The notes below the pieces were generated by a model. It was not told the origin of the DNA and did no database searches. It worked only from the letters and a program-made list of their open reading frames with translations. A stretch of DNA of 24,311 nucleotides, from assembly GCA_964495095.1 (NCBI GenBank), contig CAZBUH010000023.1:1-24311 (forward strand), given 5' to 3'. The DNA is from CAZBUH01 sp964495095 (GTDB lineage Bacteria; Bacillota; Clostridia; Oscillospirales; Oscillospiraceae). The first letter of the stretch is position 1; the number at the start of each line of letters is the position of its first letter. Positions 14,619-21,163 of the stretch are shown piece by piece. The position numbers and the translations under genes are program-made.

Positions 14619-15194
14619 ATGAGATTAAGAATCAAAAGCGGGTCGGCGCCGGGGGCATTGCTCTGCGCGGCGGGGTTTATTTCAGGATGCGCGGCGGGCG
14701 TTTTTATCTCCAGGTACATCGGAAGCGCTGTAACAGAGGAGATATACGGCGTCATGAAAAGCTACCTTGAAAGCGGGCATAGCGTCAGCACCGCGGCAAA
14801 TGCCTGTTTGAGCGGTATGATTTTAAGCGTTCTTGTGCTGATTTCCGGTTTTTCGGTACCGGGGGTCTTTGCCGCACCGGCCCTGGCGGCGGCAAAGGGT
14901 TTTGTTATATCCTGTTCCGTTTCAGCCATGCTCCGTGTGGCGGGGAGCCGGTGGATAGGCAGGGCGGCGATTATTTTCGGCACTGACGCTGTTTTGACCC
15001 TGCCGTTCTTCTTTGCACTCTGCGCCTTGGCTTTCTCGGCTTCGGGGGAGCTGCTTATGCGCGGATTTGGACGCAGGATGGGGCAGAACATATACGGCGG
15101 CGGCTTTTGCATACGCGCTGCCGGATGCCTTGGGGCGGAATTCGCCGTAAGGCTTGCGTTAATAATGTGTTTTTCCAGGCTTATGGAATTTTAA
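14619..15194 (+). CDS. spoIIM: Stage II sporulation protein M-like membrane protein
   Basis: SpoIIM works with SpoIID and SpoIIP in peptidoglycan remodelling during engulfment of the forespore. This 191-residue protein has the expected topology: an N-terminal membrane helix at ~10-35, an outer loop, then four or five helices. The stretch A-A-A-K-G-F-V-I-S-C-S-V aligns with the K-G-V-V-V-G-F-T-V segment of Bacillus SpoIIM. The next gene is xerD, also near spoIIM in Bacillus. I chose ATG 14619 (GGGGTGAG upstream); an in-frame upstream start at 14571 lacks a ribosome site. Identity rests on pattern and context, not on a catalytic motif. Confidence 0.7.
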   Translation: MRLRIKSGSAPGALLCAAGFISGCAAGVFISRYIGSAVTEEIYGVMKSYLESGHSVSTAANACLSGMILSVLVLISGFSVPGVFAAPALAAAKGFVISCSVSAMLRVAGSRWIGRAAIIFGTDAVLTLPFFFALCALAFSASGELLMRGFGRRMGQNIYGGGFCIRAAGCLGAEFAVRLALIMCFSRLMEF

Positions 15195-15221
15195 CTAATG
15201 CAATTGGGAGGAGGGGAAATC

Positions 15222-16112
15222 ATGTCAGATGAAGTGCTCATCGGTAAATTCGGCAAATATCTGGAAGATGAAAGGCACTCGTCTCAAAATACCCTCAGCT
15301 CCTATATGCGGGATATACGCCAGTTTACGGAATATGTTGAAAAATACGGCCCGGGTACGGTGGCGGGGATAAAAAAAGAGGATATCGACGGTTATGCAAT
15401 GTGGCTTAAAAAGAACAGAAAATCCCCGGCCACAATTTCCAGGTCAATGGCTTCTCTGAAGTGCTTCTATAATTTCCTCCGGAGCGAGGGAGTTGTGCAG
15501 GAGAATCCGGTACATAATATCACTACGGATAAGGCCGTAAAAAAATTGCCTGAGATACTGACCAGCGAGGAGGTTGACCTTTTCCTTGAACAGCCCGTAT
15601 GCAGCGATATGAAGGGCTACAGGGACAAGGCCATGCTGGAGCTGCTGTACGCCACCGGTATCCGTGTGACGGAGCTTATCTCCCTTAACATAGACGACGT
15701 AAACTTATCTGCCGGGGTCATAAGATGCCGCAGCCGCAAAAAGGAGCGGACCATCCCGCTTTATCCTGCGGCGGTCAGCGCTCTCGCTGATTATATAAAT
15801 CTGGTCCGGCCCCAGATGATAGCCGTACCCACGGAGCCCGCGCTGTTTGTGAATATGAACGGTGAGCGCATGTCGCGTCAGGGCTTTTGGAAGCTTGTGA
15901 AATATTATCAGGAAAAGGCCCACATTGAAAAAGATATCACGCCCCATACTCTGCGCCATTCCTTTGCGGCGCATCTCCTTGAAAACGGGGCGGATCTGCG
16001 CGCTATTCAGGAGATGCTGGGCCATGCGGATATATCCTCTACGCAGGTATACACACAGCTTGTAAATAAAGAACTTAAGGATGTGTATAAAAAAGCCCAT
16101 CCCAGAGCTTAG
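15222..16112 (+). CDS. xerD: Tyrosine recombinase XerD
   Basis: Resolves chromosome dimers at dif with XerC. 296 residues. SAM-like core-binding domain at ~5-90, catalytic domain from ~110. Active-site residues: Arg148 (A-T-G-I-R), His242 and Arg245 (H-T-L-R-H), His268 (G-H-A) and the nucleophile Tyr277 (V-Y-T-Q). ATG 15222 was chosen over an upstream in-frame ATG at 15198 because GGGAGGAGGGG directly precedes it. It sits 27 bp after spoIIM-like and 18 bp before the YesL-like gene. Length and context are those of the housekeeping enzyme, so it is unlikely to be the element's own integrase. Confidence 0.93.
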   Translation: MSDEVLIGKFGKYLEDERHSSQNTLSSYMRDIRQFTEYVEKYGPGTVAGIKKEDIDGYAMWLKKNRKSPATISRSMASLKCFYNFLRSEGVVQENPVHNITTDKAVKKLPEILTSEEVDLFLEQPVCSDMKGYRDKAMLELLYATGIRVTELISLNIDDVNLSAGVIRCRSRKKERTIPLYPAAVSALADYINLVRPQMIAVPTEPALFVNMNGERMSRQGFWKLVKYYQEKAHIEKDITPHTLRHSFAAHLLENGADLRAIQEMLGHADISSTQVYTQLVNKELKDVYKKAHPRA

Positions 16113-16130
16113 AAACGTGAAAGGAAAATC

Positions 16131-17057
16131 ATGGGATTATTTAAACCTTATAACTATAAGCCGACCAGGGGAATAGATAAGGACGCGCCGGTAAAGCATG
16201 GTTTTTTCATTTTCTGGGAAGTGTTTTTCAGAAAATTCTGGCGTTTTGTGACCGTAAACCTTATTTATTTTATAATCACGCTGCCGATGCTTTTTGTGGC
16301 GTATCTTCTGGCGGTGGGGTATCTGGCGGACTATATTCCGAATGTTGGCGATATACTCACCGGCGTCGGTATTTTGGCAAATATACTCCCATATATCCCG
16401 TCGTTTCTCTATATGCCCCTTGTTGTGCTCTCAATAATACTGTACGGCCCGGCTACCATGGGTATGACATACATCCTGCGGAATTTTGCAAGGCAGGAGC
16501 ACGCCTGGATGTCGGACTTTTTTTCAAGAGGCTGGGCGAATTTTAAGCAGGGCCTGTTTTTCGGGATTTTGGATGTAGTCGCGGTGTCACTTCTCAGCTA
16601 CAGTATTTTCATCGGCTACGGTGATAATTTAGGTACATGGCTGCCGTATATCATAAAGGGACTGGCTGTGCTTTTCCTTATAGTCTATCTTTTTATGCGC
16701 CATTATTTTTATGTGCTGGCGGTTACGGTGGAACTGAGAGTGCGGGATATACTTAAAAATTCCTGGCTCTTTGTGGTGCTCGGGTTTAAGAGAAATATCC
16801 TGGCCGGGCTTGTAAATATAATCACGTGGTTTGTGACGCTTATAGTGACGCCGATTATCCCGGCGCTGTCCGTTGCGGTGCTTATGTTTTTGACATACTC
16901 CTTCTCCGGCTTTGCCACGGTGTTTATCTGTTACCCAACGGTGAAAAAATATGTTGTGGTGCCGGCTATGGAAAAGGCGCGGGAGGAAACGGGAGAAGCG
17001 GAGGAGCAGAAGGACGAGCCTGACGAGCCGGAATTTGCCTGGGAGCCAAAAGAATAA
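16131..17057 (+). CDS. YesL-like (DUF624) membrane protein
   Basis: 308-residue membrane protein of unknown function. The N-terminal soluble segment ends K-H-G-F-F-I-F-W-E-V-F, with F-R-K-F-W entering the first helix, a DUF624 trait. About six membrane helices follow (near 40-62, 88-110, 135-165, 175-200, 220-250, 255-280). A charged tail rich in Glu and Lys ends the protein. AAAGGAAA precedes the ATG. DUF624 proteins often occur near sugar-uptake genes; no such context exists here. Last gene before the right end of the element. Confidence 0.8.
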   Translation: MGLFKPYNYKPTRGIDKDAPVKHGFFIFWEVFFRKFWRFVTVNLIYFIITLPMLFVAYLLAVGYLADYIPNVGDILTGVGILANILPYIPSFLYMPLVVLSIILYGPATMGMTYILRNFARQEHAWMSDFFSRGWANFKQGLFFGILDVVAVSLLSYSIFIGYGDNLGTWLPYIIKGLAVLFLIVYLFMRHYFYVLAVTVELRVRDILKNSWLFVVLGFKRNILAGLVNIITWFVTLIVTPIIPALSVAVLMFLTYSFSGFATVFICYPTVKKYVVVPAMEKAREETGEAEEQKDEPDEPEFAWEPKE

Positions 17058-17065
17058 TAAAGAAG

Positions 17066-17090
17066 ACAGCCGCTTTTGCGGCTGTTTTTT
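17066..17090 (+). terminator. Terminator after the YesL-like gene
   Basis: Eight-base arms (17066-17073 and 17078-17085) around TTTT, then a run of T to 17090. It ends the spoIIM-xerD-YesL operon and shields the cotJC 3' fragment from read-through. Confidence 0.88.
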
Positions 17091-17139
17091 GCTGTTCTGA
17101 CATCACCAGAGGCGCCGCGCTGTGCCGGCGGTTTTGAAT

Positions 17140-17173
17140 ATCGCAGCCTGTTGGGGTATGGAGGACCGGACGG
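17140..17173. repeat. attR: right junction of the cotJC element
   Basis: Contains ATCGCAGCCTG (17140-17150), the outer arm, and the 14-bp core GGAGGACCGGACGG (17160-17173) identical to 2098-2111. Joined to the left junction, the outer arms form an inverted repeat separated by 26 bp. Its centre falls between 17163 and 17164, within the core. Confidence 0.85.
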
Positions 17174-17669
17174 AGAGTTGGGAGCGTCGCTGCGCTATCT
17201 CAGCCAGCGATACAGTATGCCTTACCCGGAGCTTAAGGGCCTTTTGACCGACATAGGCACCGAGGAGCTGGGGCATCTGGAAATAATCGGCAGTATTGTG
17301 CATCAGCTCACAAGAAACCTGAGCGAGGACGATATAAAAAAGTCGGGGTTCGGCGATTATTTCGTAGACCATACAGTGGGCGTATACCCAGTAGCCGCTT
17401 CCGGCGCCCCCTGGAGCGCTATGTATATAGGCGTAAAGGGCGACCTTATCGCAGATTTAACGGAGGACATGGGGGCAGAGCAGAAGGCCAGAGTAACTTA
17501 TGACAATATCCTCCGGCTGTCCGACGACCCGGATGTGAATAATGTAATACGTTTCCTGCGTGAGCGGGAGGTTGTGCACTACCAGCGTTTTGGAGAAGGG
17601 CTGCGTCTTGCAGCGGAAAAACTCAATCAGAAAAACGTCTATGTAATAAACCCGAGCTTTGATTCGTAA
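17157..17669 (+). CDS. cotJC: cotJC 3' portion, interrupted gene
   Basis: C-terminal five-sixths of CotJC, from Y-G-G-P-D-G to the stop at 17669. It carries typical ferritin-fold, Mn-catalase-like segments: T-D-I-G-T-E-E-L-G-H-L-E (metal-ligand Glu/His), Y-F-V-D-H-T-V-G-V-Y-P, E-Q-K-A-R-V-T-Y, and R-E-R-E-V-V-H-Y-Q-R-F-G-E. There is no proper start. The frame is open back to a TTG at 17076, but that codon lies in the preceding terminator stem, and residues before the core are not CotJC-like. Joined at the core to 2011-2111 it gives 198 residues, close to the ~190 expected. It should be silent until rejoined behind the cotJ promoter. All expected residues are present, so the half is maintained, not decaying. 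Confidence 0.93.
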   Translation, partial: YGGPDGELGASLRYLSQRYSMPYPELKGLLTDIGTEELGHLEIIGSIVHQLTRNLSEDDIKKSGFGDYFVDHTVGVYPVAASGAPWSAMYIGVKGDLIADLTEDMGAEQKARVTYDNILRLSDDPDVNNVIRFLREREVVHYQRFGEGLRLAAEKLNQKNVYVINPSFDS

Positions 17670-17676
17670 CCGCCCG

Positions 17677-17712
17677 GCGTCCGGCATAAGCTTTTTATGC
17701 CGGACGCTTTTT
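17677..17712 (+). terminator. Terminator of the cotJ operon
   Basis: Perfect 13-bp stem (17677-17689 with 17695-17707), five-base loop, then five T (17708-17712), immediately after the cotJC stop. It would end the operon once cotJC is rejoined. Confidence 0.92.
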
Positions 17713-17766
17713 ATGCCGGGGTGAAAATAATTTTTTCCGATATTGCCGGATTTCCGCCTAAGACGC

Positions 17767-17795
17767 TTGCGCTGTGGAATAATATGGAGTATAAT
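17767..17795 (+). promoter_or_regulatory. Sigma-A promoter of the Spo0A-domain gene
   Basis: TTGCGC (17767-17772), 17 bp, TATAAT (17790-17795), ending 30 bp before the GTG start at 17826. Confidence 0.65.
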
Positions 17796-17825
17796 ATTGT
17801 AAAAAATTTACAGGAGGGCAAGGGC

Positions 17826-18182
17826 GTGAAGCAGAAGGACAGAACAGAGCTGCTGAAGGAGATTTTTGACTTCCTCTACAGTCTGGGGCTTTGTGCCGGA
17901 AGCGCGGGCTTTTGTTATGTATCCTATGCGCTGCTCCTGGCGGTTGAGGAGCCGGACAGGCTCCGCAGAATGGAAAAAAACATATATCAGGAAACGGCGG
18001 ACCGTTATAAAACCGGCGCCAAGGATGTGGAGTGGTGCATCACCTCCGCTGCCGCGTATATATGGAAGGAGAAAAAGCCGTTTTTATACAGGCTGGCGGG
18101 AACTCCGCTCCCGCAAAAGCCTGACAACAGGGTGTTCATGGCGACGCTGCTTTCGTATTTCTGTGAAAATCCGGCGGCCTGA
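17826..18182 (+). CDS. Free-standing Spo0A C-terminal-type DNA-binding protein
   Basis: 118-residue protein consisting almost entirely of a domain like the Spo0A effector domain, with no receiver domain. Against Spo0A from memory, matching landmarks are L-G-L near the start of the first helices, G-F-C-Y, K-x-I-Y-x3-A-x-R-Y-K-T-x-A-x2-V-E, the conserved Trp (I-W), and P-D-N-R-V-F-M-A near the end. Positions equivalent to the DNA-contacting Arg residues of the recognition helix are Trp and Thr, so it should not read the normal 0A box. Start GTG 17826 was chosen for AGGAGGG nine bases upstream and its own promoter; the frame is open further up to 17697 but overlaps the cotJ terminator. Target genes are unknown. 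Confidence 0.75.
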   Translation: MKQKDRTELLKEIFDFLYSLGLCAGSAGFCYVSYALLLAVEEPDRLRRMEKNIYQETADRYKTGAKDVEWCITSAAAYIWKEKKPFLYRLAGTPLPQKPDNRVFMATLLSYFCENPAA

Positions 18183-18217
18183 CGTAAAAAACAGCCAAAA
18201 ACCTCAGACAGCCTGTA

Positions 18218-18246
18218 TAGACACCGGCGCGAAAATATGGTATTAT
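18218..18246 (+). promoter_or_regulatory. Probable promoter of the tagA-tmk operon
   Basis: TAGACA (18218-18223), 17 bp, TATTAT (18241-18246). The leader to the ATG at 18332 contains GC-rich inverted repeats (around 18268-18300) of unknown role. Confidence 0.5.
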
Positions 18247-18331
18247 AAATAAATACAATTTCATCCGGCCGAAGCCGGAGCCGCAGCCGCCGGAGGCTGT
18301 CATATCAGAGAGATATAAAGGATTTTCGGGT

Positions 18332-19054
18332 ATGAAGATAAATGTTTTGGGCGTTGGATTTGATAATATTACAATGGATGAGGCCGTGGACAAGGCAGAG
18401 GAACTGCTGAACGGCGATAAAACCGGATATGTGGTGACGCCGAATCCTGAGATAGTCTGGCTGTGCCGCGATGACAGCCGCCTTATGGAGATAGTAAACG
18501 GAGCGGATATGTGCCTGCCGGACGGGGTAGGAGTAATATACGGCGCTAGGATACTGGGAAGGCCCCTTAAGAGCAGGATACCCGGCATAGATTTTATTTC
18601 CGGTTTGTTTGAGCGGATAGCCGCGCAGGGAAAAACGGTTTTCCTTTTGGGAGCAAAGCCGGGAGTGGCGGAGCTGGCCGGGGAAAATCTTGAGAAGAAA
18701 TACCCGGGGCTTAAAATATGCGGCACGTCCGACGGGTATTTTAAAGAGGACGGGTCTGTAATTGATAAGATAAACTCACTGTCGCCGGATTTGCTGCTTG
18801 TCTGTCTTGGGGCTCCAAAGCAGGAGTACTGGATGGCGGACAATGCGGAAAAGCTGAACGTAAGACTTATGGCCGGCCTGGGTGGCGCTCTTGACGTGTT
18901 CGCCGGGACGGTGGAACGGGCGCCGGAAAAATGGCAGAAGCACGGCCTTGAGTGGCTGTACCGGCTTAAGAAGGAGCCGAAGCGTATAAAGAGGATGATA
19001 AAGCTGCCGCTTTTTATTTTTTCGGTCATAGGACAAAGGCTGAGGGGAAAATAA
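18332..19054 (+). CDS. tagA: WecG/TagA/CpsF-family glycosyltransferase
   Basis: 240-residue cytoplasmic-face enzyme of the family that adds N-acetylmannosamine or a similar sugar to a lipid-linked GlcNAc, the second step in making wall teichoic acid linkage units or related polymers. Family landmarks: T-P-N-P-E near residue 37, L-P-D-G-V-G-V-I-Y-G near 65, L-L-G-A-K-P-G, G-T-S-D-G-Y-F, L-G-A-P-K-Q-E-Y-W-M and G-G-A-L-D-V-F-A-G. The C-terminal hydrophobic/basic helices are the membrane-association region. AAAGGA precedes the ATG. The sugar donor cannot be proven by sequence, and no other teichoic acid gene is in the window. Confidence 0.88.
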   Translation: MKINVLGVGFDNITMDEAVDKAEELLNGDKTGYVVTPNPEIVWLCRDDSRLMEIVNGADMCLPDGVGVIYGARILGRPLKSRIPGIDFISGLFERIAAQGKTVFLLGAKPGVAELAGENLEKKYPGLKICGTSDGYFKEDGSVIDKINSLSPDLLLVCLGAPKQEYWMADNAEKLNVRLMAGLGGALDVFAGTVERAPEKWQKHGLEWLYRLKKEPKRIKRMIKLPLFIFSVIGQRLRGK

Positions 19055-19055
19055 G

Positions 19056-19724
19056 ATGGGTAAGCTTATAGTATTTGAGGGGATTGACGGCAGCGGAAAA
19101 TCAACGCAGTTTAAAATGCTCTGCGACAGGCTGCAAAATGAGGGGAAGGACTTCAGAAGGCTTGTGTTTCCCCAGTATTCAGAGCCGTCCTCGGCGCTTT
19201 TGCGCATGTATCTCGCCGGAGAATTCGGCAAAAAGCCGGAGGACGTGAACGCCTATGCGGCGTCTACATTTTATGCCGTGGACAGGTACGCCTCATATGT
19301 AAAGGTGTGGCGGGAGTATTACAAAAACGGCGGGCTGATGCTGGCCGACAGGTACACCACGTCAAACGCCATACATCAGGGCTCCAAGGTCTCGGGAAAG
19401 GCCAGGGAGGATTTCTATAAATGGCTGTACGATTATGAATACGGCCTTTTGGAGCTGCCGAAGCCGGACACGGTGATTTATATGGATATACCGGTGGAGA
19501 CCGCGGAAAAGCAGATGCGGGCCAGGGAGGCTGCGACGAACACGAAGGCCGATATCCATGAGCTTGACACCGCATACCTGCGCCAGTGCGCCCAGTGCGG
19601 CGCGGAGGCTGCGGCACATTTCGGCTGGCACAGCGTAAAATGCACGGAGAACGGAGATATGCGCTCTATTCAGGAGCTTCATGAGGAAATTTACAGATAT
19701 CTTAAGGACGGAGGTTTGATTTAA
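19056..19724 (+). CDS. tmk: Thymidylate kinase
   Basis: Phosphorylates dTMP to dTDP. 222 residues. P-loop G-I-D-G-S-G-K-S-T at 9-17, V-D-R-Y in the substrate region, and the D-R-Y-T-T-S-N-A segment. The lid region M-R-A-R-E-A-A-T-N-T-K contains basic residues, as in Tmk. The ATG follows the tagA stop almost at once. In many Firmicutes tmk sits beside a YaaO-type decarboxylase gene; here that gene is inside the cotJC element, suggesting rearrangement. Confidence 0.9.
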   Translation: MGKLIVFEGIDGSGKSTQFKMLCDRLQNEGKDFRRLVFPQYSEPSSALLRMYLAGEFGKKPEDVNAYAASTFYAVDRYASYVKVWREYYKNGGLMLADRYTTSNAIHQGSKVSGKAREDFYKWLYDYEYGLLELPKPDTVIYMDIPVETAEKQMRAREAATNTKADIHELDTAYLRQCAQCGAEAAAHFGWHSVKCTENGDMRSIQELHEEIYRYLKDGGLI

Positions 19725-20270
19725 ATGGTATATATAATTCTTGGCGACGGATTTGAGGAAACCGAGGCAATCGCCCCCTGCGATATACTGCGCCGGGGAG
19801 GCGTGGAGGTAAGCCTTACGAGCCTTGGGGGAAAGACCGTAAAGGGCGCCCACGGCATAACGGTTGAGGCAGATACGACTATAAAGAAGCTGGATTTGAA
19901 TAAGTGCGAGATGATAGTTATTCCCGGCGGCCTGGGCGGCGTCGAAAATATAGAAAACAGCAAGCTCGCTATGGACGTTATTGCGGAGGCCGCCAAAAAG
20001 GGCATAGAGCTGGCGGCAATCTGCGCGGGCCCCAGGGTATTGGCAAAGCTGGGGCTTCTGGAGGGGAAGCTCTGCGTCTGCTATCCCGGCATGGAGGAGC
20101 AGATGACAGGCGGCAGAATGGTTGGAAACACCAACGCCATACACGCCCCCGGAATAACCACGGGCAGAGCGCCCGGCGCCGCTATGGATTTCGGTTTTAA
20201 GCTTCTCACTCTGATAAAGGGAAATCAGGCCGCCGGAGACGTTGCGGCAGCCATGCACTATGTACTCTGA
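19725..20270 (+). CDS. DJ-1/PfpI family protein
   Basis: 181-residue single-domain protein of the DJ-1/ThiJ/YajL group (deglycase or chaperone-like activities are reported for relatives). G-F-E-E-T-E-A at 9-15 contains the Glu that pairs with the nucleophilic Cys100 in A-A-I-C-A-G-P; I-P-G-G and P-G-A-A-M-D-F are other family signatures. The ATG abuts the tmk stop (19724/19725), so the genes are coupled. The precise substrate is not predictable. Confidence 0.9.
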   Translation: MVYIILGDGFEETEAIAPCDILRRGGVEVSLTSLGGKTVKGAHGITVEADTTIKKLDLNKCEMIVIPGGLGGVENIENSKLAMDVIAEAAKKGIELAAICAGPRVLAKLGLLEGKLCVCYPGMEEQMTGGRMVGNTNAIHAPGITTGRAPGAAMDFGFKLLTLIKGNQAAGDVAAAMHYVL

Positions 20271-20820
20271 TAAAAAAAGTGCGAGACTGGCCGCAAAGGA
20301 AAAAATAAACGGCCTCACGGAAGAATACTTACACATCAGCGACGGGGGAATATTTGAAAATTTCATATCCCTGCCTGAGTACAGGGCTGCCGGTACGATT
20401 TTTATCTATTACAGCGTGGGGCGGGAGCCGGATACGCACCGGATAATATGCAGTGCGCTTAAATCCGGAAAGACTGTTGCCTTGCCGTATAGTCTGCCGG
20501 GAGGGATGATGGAGATCCGGGAGATAAAAAGCCCGGACTGCCTTGTGCCGGATAGCTGCGGGATACCGTCGCCTCCGGATGACGCGGGAAAGCTGCCGGT
20601 TTCCCAGGCAGAGCTTGCCGTTATACCGGCCCTGGCTTTTGACAGGCGGTGCCGGCGTATCGGTCACGGCGGAGGCTACTATGACAGATTCCTGGAGAAA
20701 TTCGCCGGGTTTTCTGTAGGGCTTTCAAGAGACGCGCTTATGGATTTTGAATTTCCCGTTGAGGGACACGACCGTTCAGTGGACTGTGTCATAACAGAAA
20801 AAGAAATTGCGAGGCGTTAG
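20260..20820 (+). CDS. 5-formyltetrahydrofolate cyclo-ligase
   Basis: Converts 5-formyl-THF to 5,10-methenyl-THF with ATP, salvaging folate. 186 residues. K-K-S-A-R-L at the N-terminus, Y-Y-S-V-G-R-E at ~50-56, and the diagnostic nucleotide-binding G-H-G-G-G-Y-Y-D-R-F at 135-144. ATG 20260 was chosen because it gives the usual N-terminus; it overlaps the DJ-1 gene by 11 bases. The alternative in-frame start at 20242 adds six non-family residues. The stop codon lies in a terminator loop and stem. Confidence 0.92.
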   Translation: MYSDKKSARLAAKEKINGLTEEYLHISDGGIFENFISLPEYRAAGTIFIYYSVGREPDTHRIICSALKSGKTVALPYSLPGGMMEIREIKSPDCLVPDSCGIPSPPDDAGKLPVSQAELAVIPALAFDRRCRRIGHGGGYYDRFLEKFAGFSVGLSRDALMDFEFPVEGHDRSVDCVITEKEIARR

Positions 20821-20832
20821 CCTCGCAATTTC
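20803..20832. terminator. Bidirectional terminator between convergent genes
   Basis: Perfect 13-bp inverted repeat (20803-20815 with 20820-20832) and a GTTA loop, spanning the cyclo-ligase stop. It lies between this operon and the convergent small peptide gene. T-runs are short on both sides. Confidence 0.7.
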
Positions 20833-20841
20833 AAGGGTAGC

Positions 20842-20967
20842 TTAGCAGCCGCAACCGCAGTTGCTGCCGCAGCCGTCGGAGTTACCGGAAGCGCAGCCGC
20901 CGCCGCAGCAGAAGACGATTATAAGGATGAGGATTATCCACAGGCAGGAATTGTTACCGAAACACAT
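20842..20967 (-). CDS. Cys/Gly-rich single-pass small protein
   Basis: 41-residue peptide: a short N-terminus with Cys2 and Cys8, one strongly hydrophobic helix (residues 9-19), then a Gly/Ser/Asn tail. Nine cysteines in total, the last at 33, 37, 39 and 41 in a C-x3-C-G-C-G-C ending. GGAG lies nine bases before the ATG at 20967. Its architecture resembles small spore- or membrane-associated proteins of Firmicutes, but I cannot name a family. It is convergent with the cyclo-ligase gene and divergent from mltG. The remaining 196 bp up to mltG show no gene and no clear promoter. Confidence 0.6.
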   Translation of the reverse strand: MCFGNNSCLWIILILIIVFCCGGGCASGNSDGCGSNCGCGC

Positions 20968-21163
20968 AAAAATTCTCCATTCCGCCGCTGCGCACGGCTT
21001 AAAATTTGATGCCCAAAACGCCGCGCTGCGCAGTTAATTAATGTGCCGGCGTTCCGTATCTTTGGGGCGGCGTTTCGCGCCGTCTGAGATATACTATGCC
21101 GGATGGCTGAAATGGGTTACATAGGAATAAAAAATTTATTGTTTTACTATACCGAGGTGTGAG

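Larger units (their letters stand above)
2098..17159. mobile_element. Intervening element in cotJC, 15,062 bp
   Basis: DNA bounded by directly repeated 14-bp cores that split cotJC in frame. It encodes a SpoIVCA-size serine recombinase at its left end, as in skin-type elements of sporulation genes. One crossover between the cores removes 15,062 bp and restores a 198-codon cotJC. The rest of the content is unusual: a small unknown ORF and then host genes (SCIFF pair, decarboxylase, mpg, ksgA, PIG-V-like, tex, tgt, yajC, TIGR04086-like, spoIIM-like, xerD, YesL-like). No phage structural, lysis or replication gene is visible. Base and codon style inside looks like that outside. Excision itself is inferred, not seen. 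Confidence 0.85.

Noticed and set aside
15222..16112. XerD-like tyrosine recombinase as integrase of the 15-kb element
   Set aside because: Its length, active-site spacing and position next to a spoIIM-like gene fit the housekeeping XerD. The att geometry and gene position fit the serine recombinase.
17076..17156. Upstream in-frame TTG at 17076 as start of the cotJC 3' fragment
   Set aside because: The codon lies inside the terminator stem/T-run of the YesL-like gene, has no ribosome site, and the residues up to the core are not CotJC-like.
2130..17173. Reading cotJC as a decayed pseudogene
   Set aside because: Both halves keep all expected residues and the phase, and rejoin without any lost base at a direct repeat beside a recombinase.
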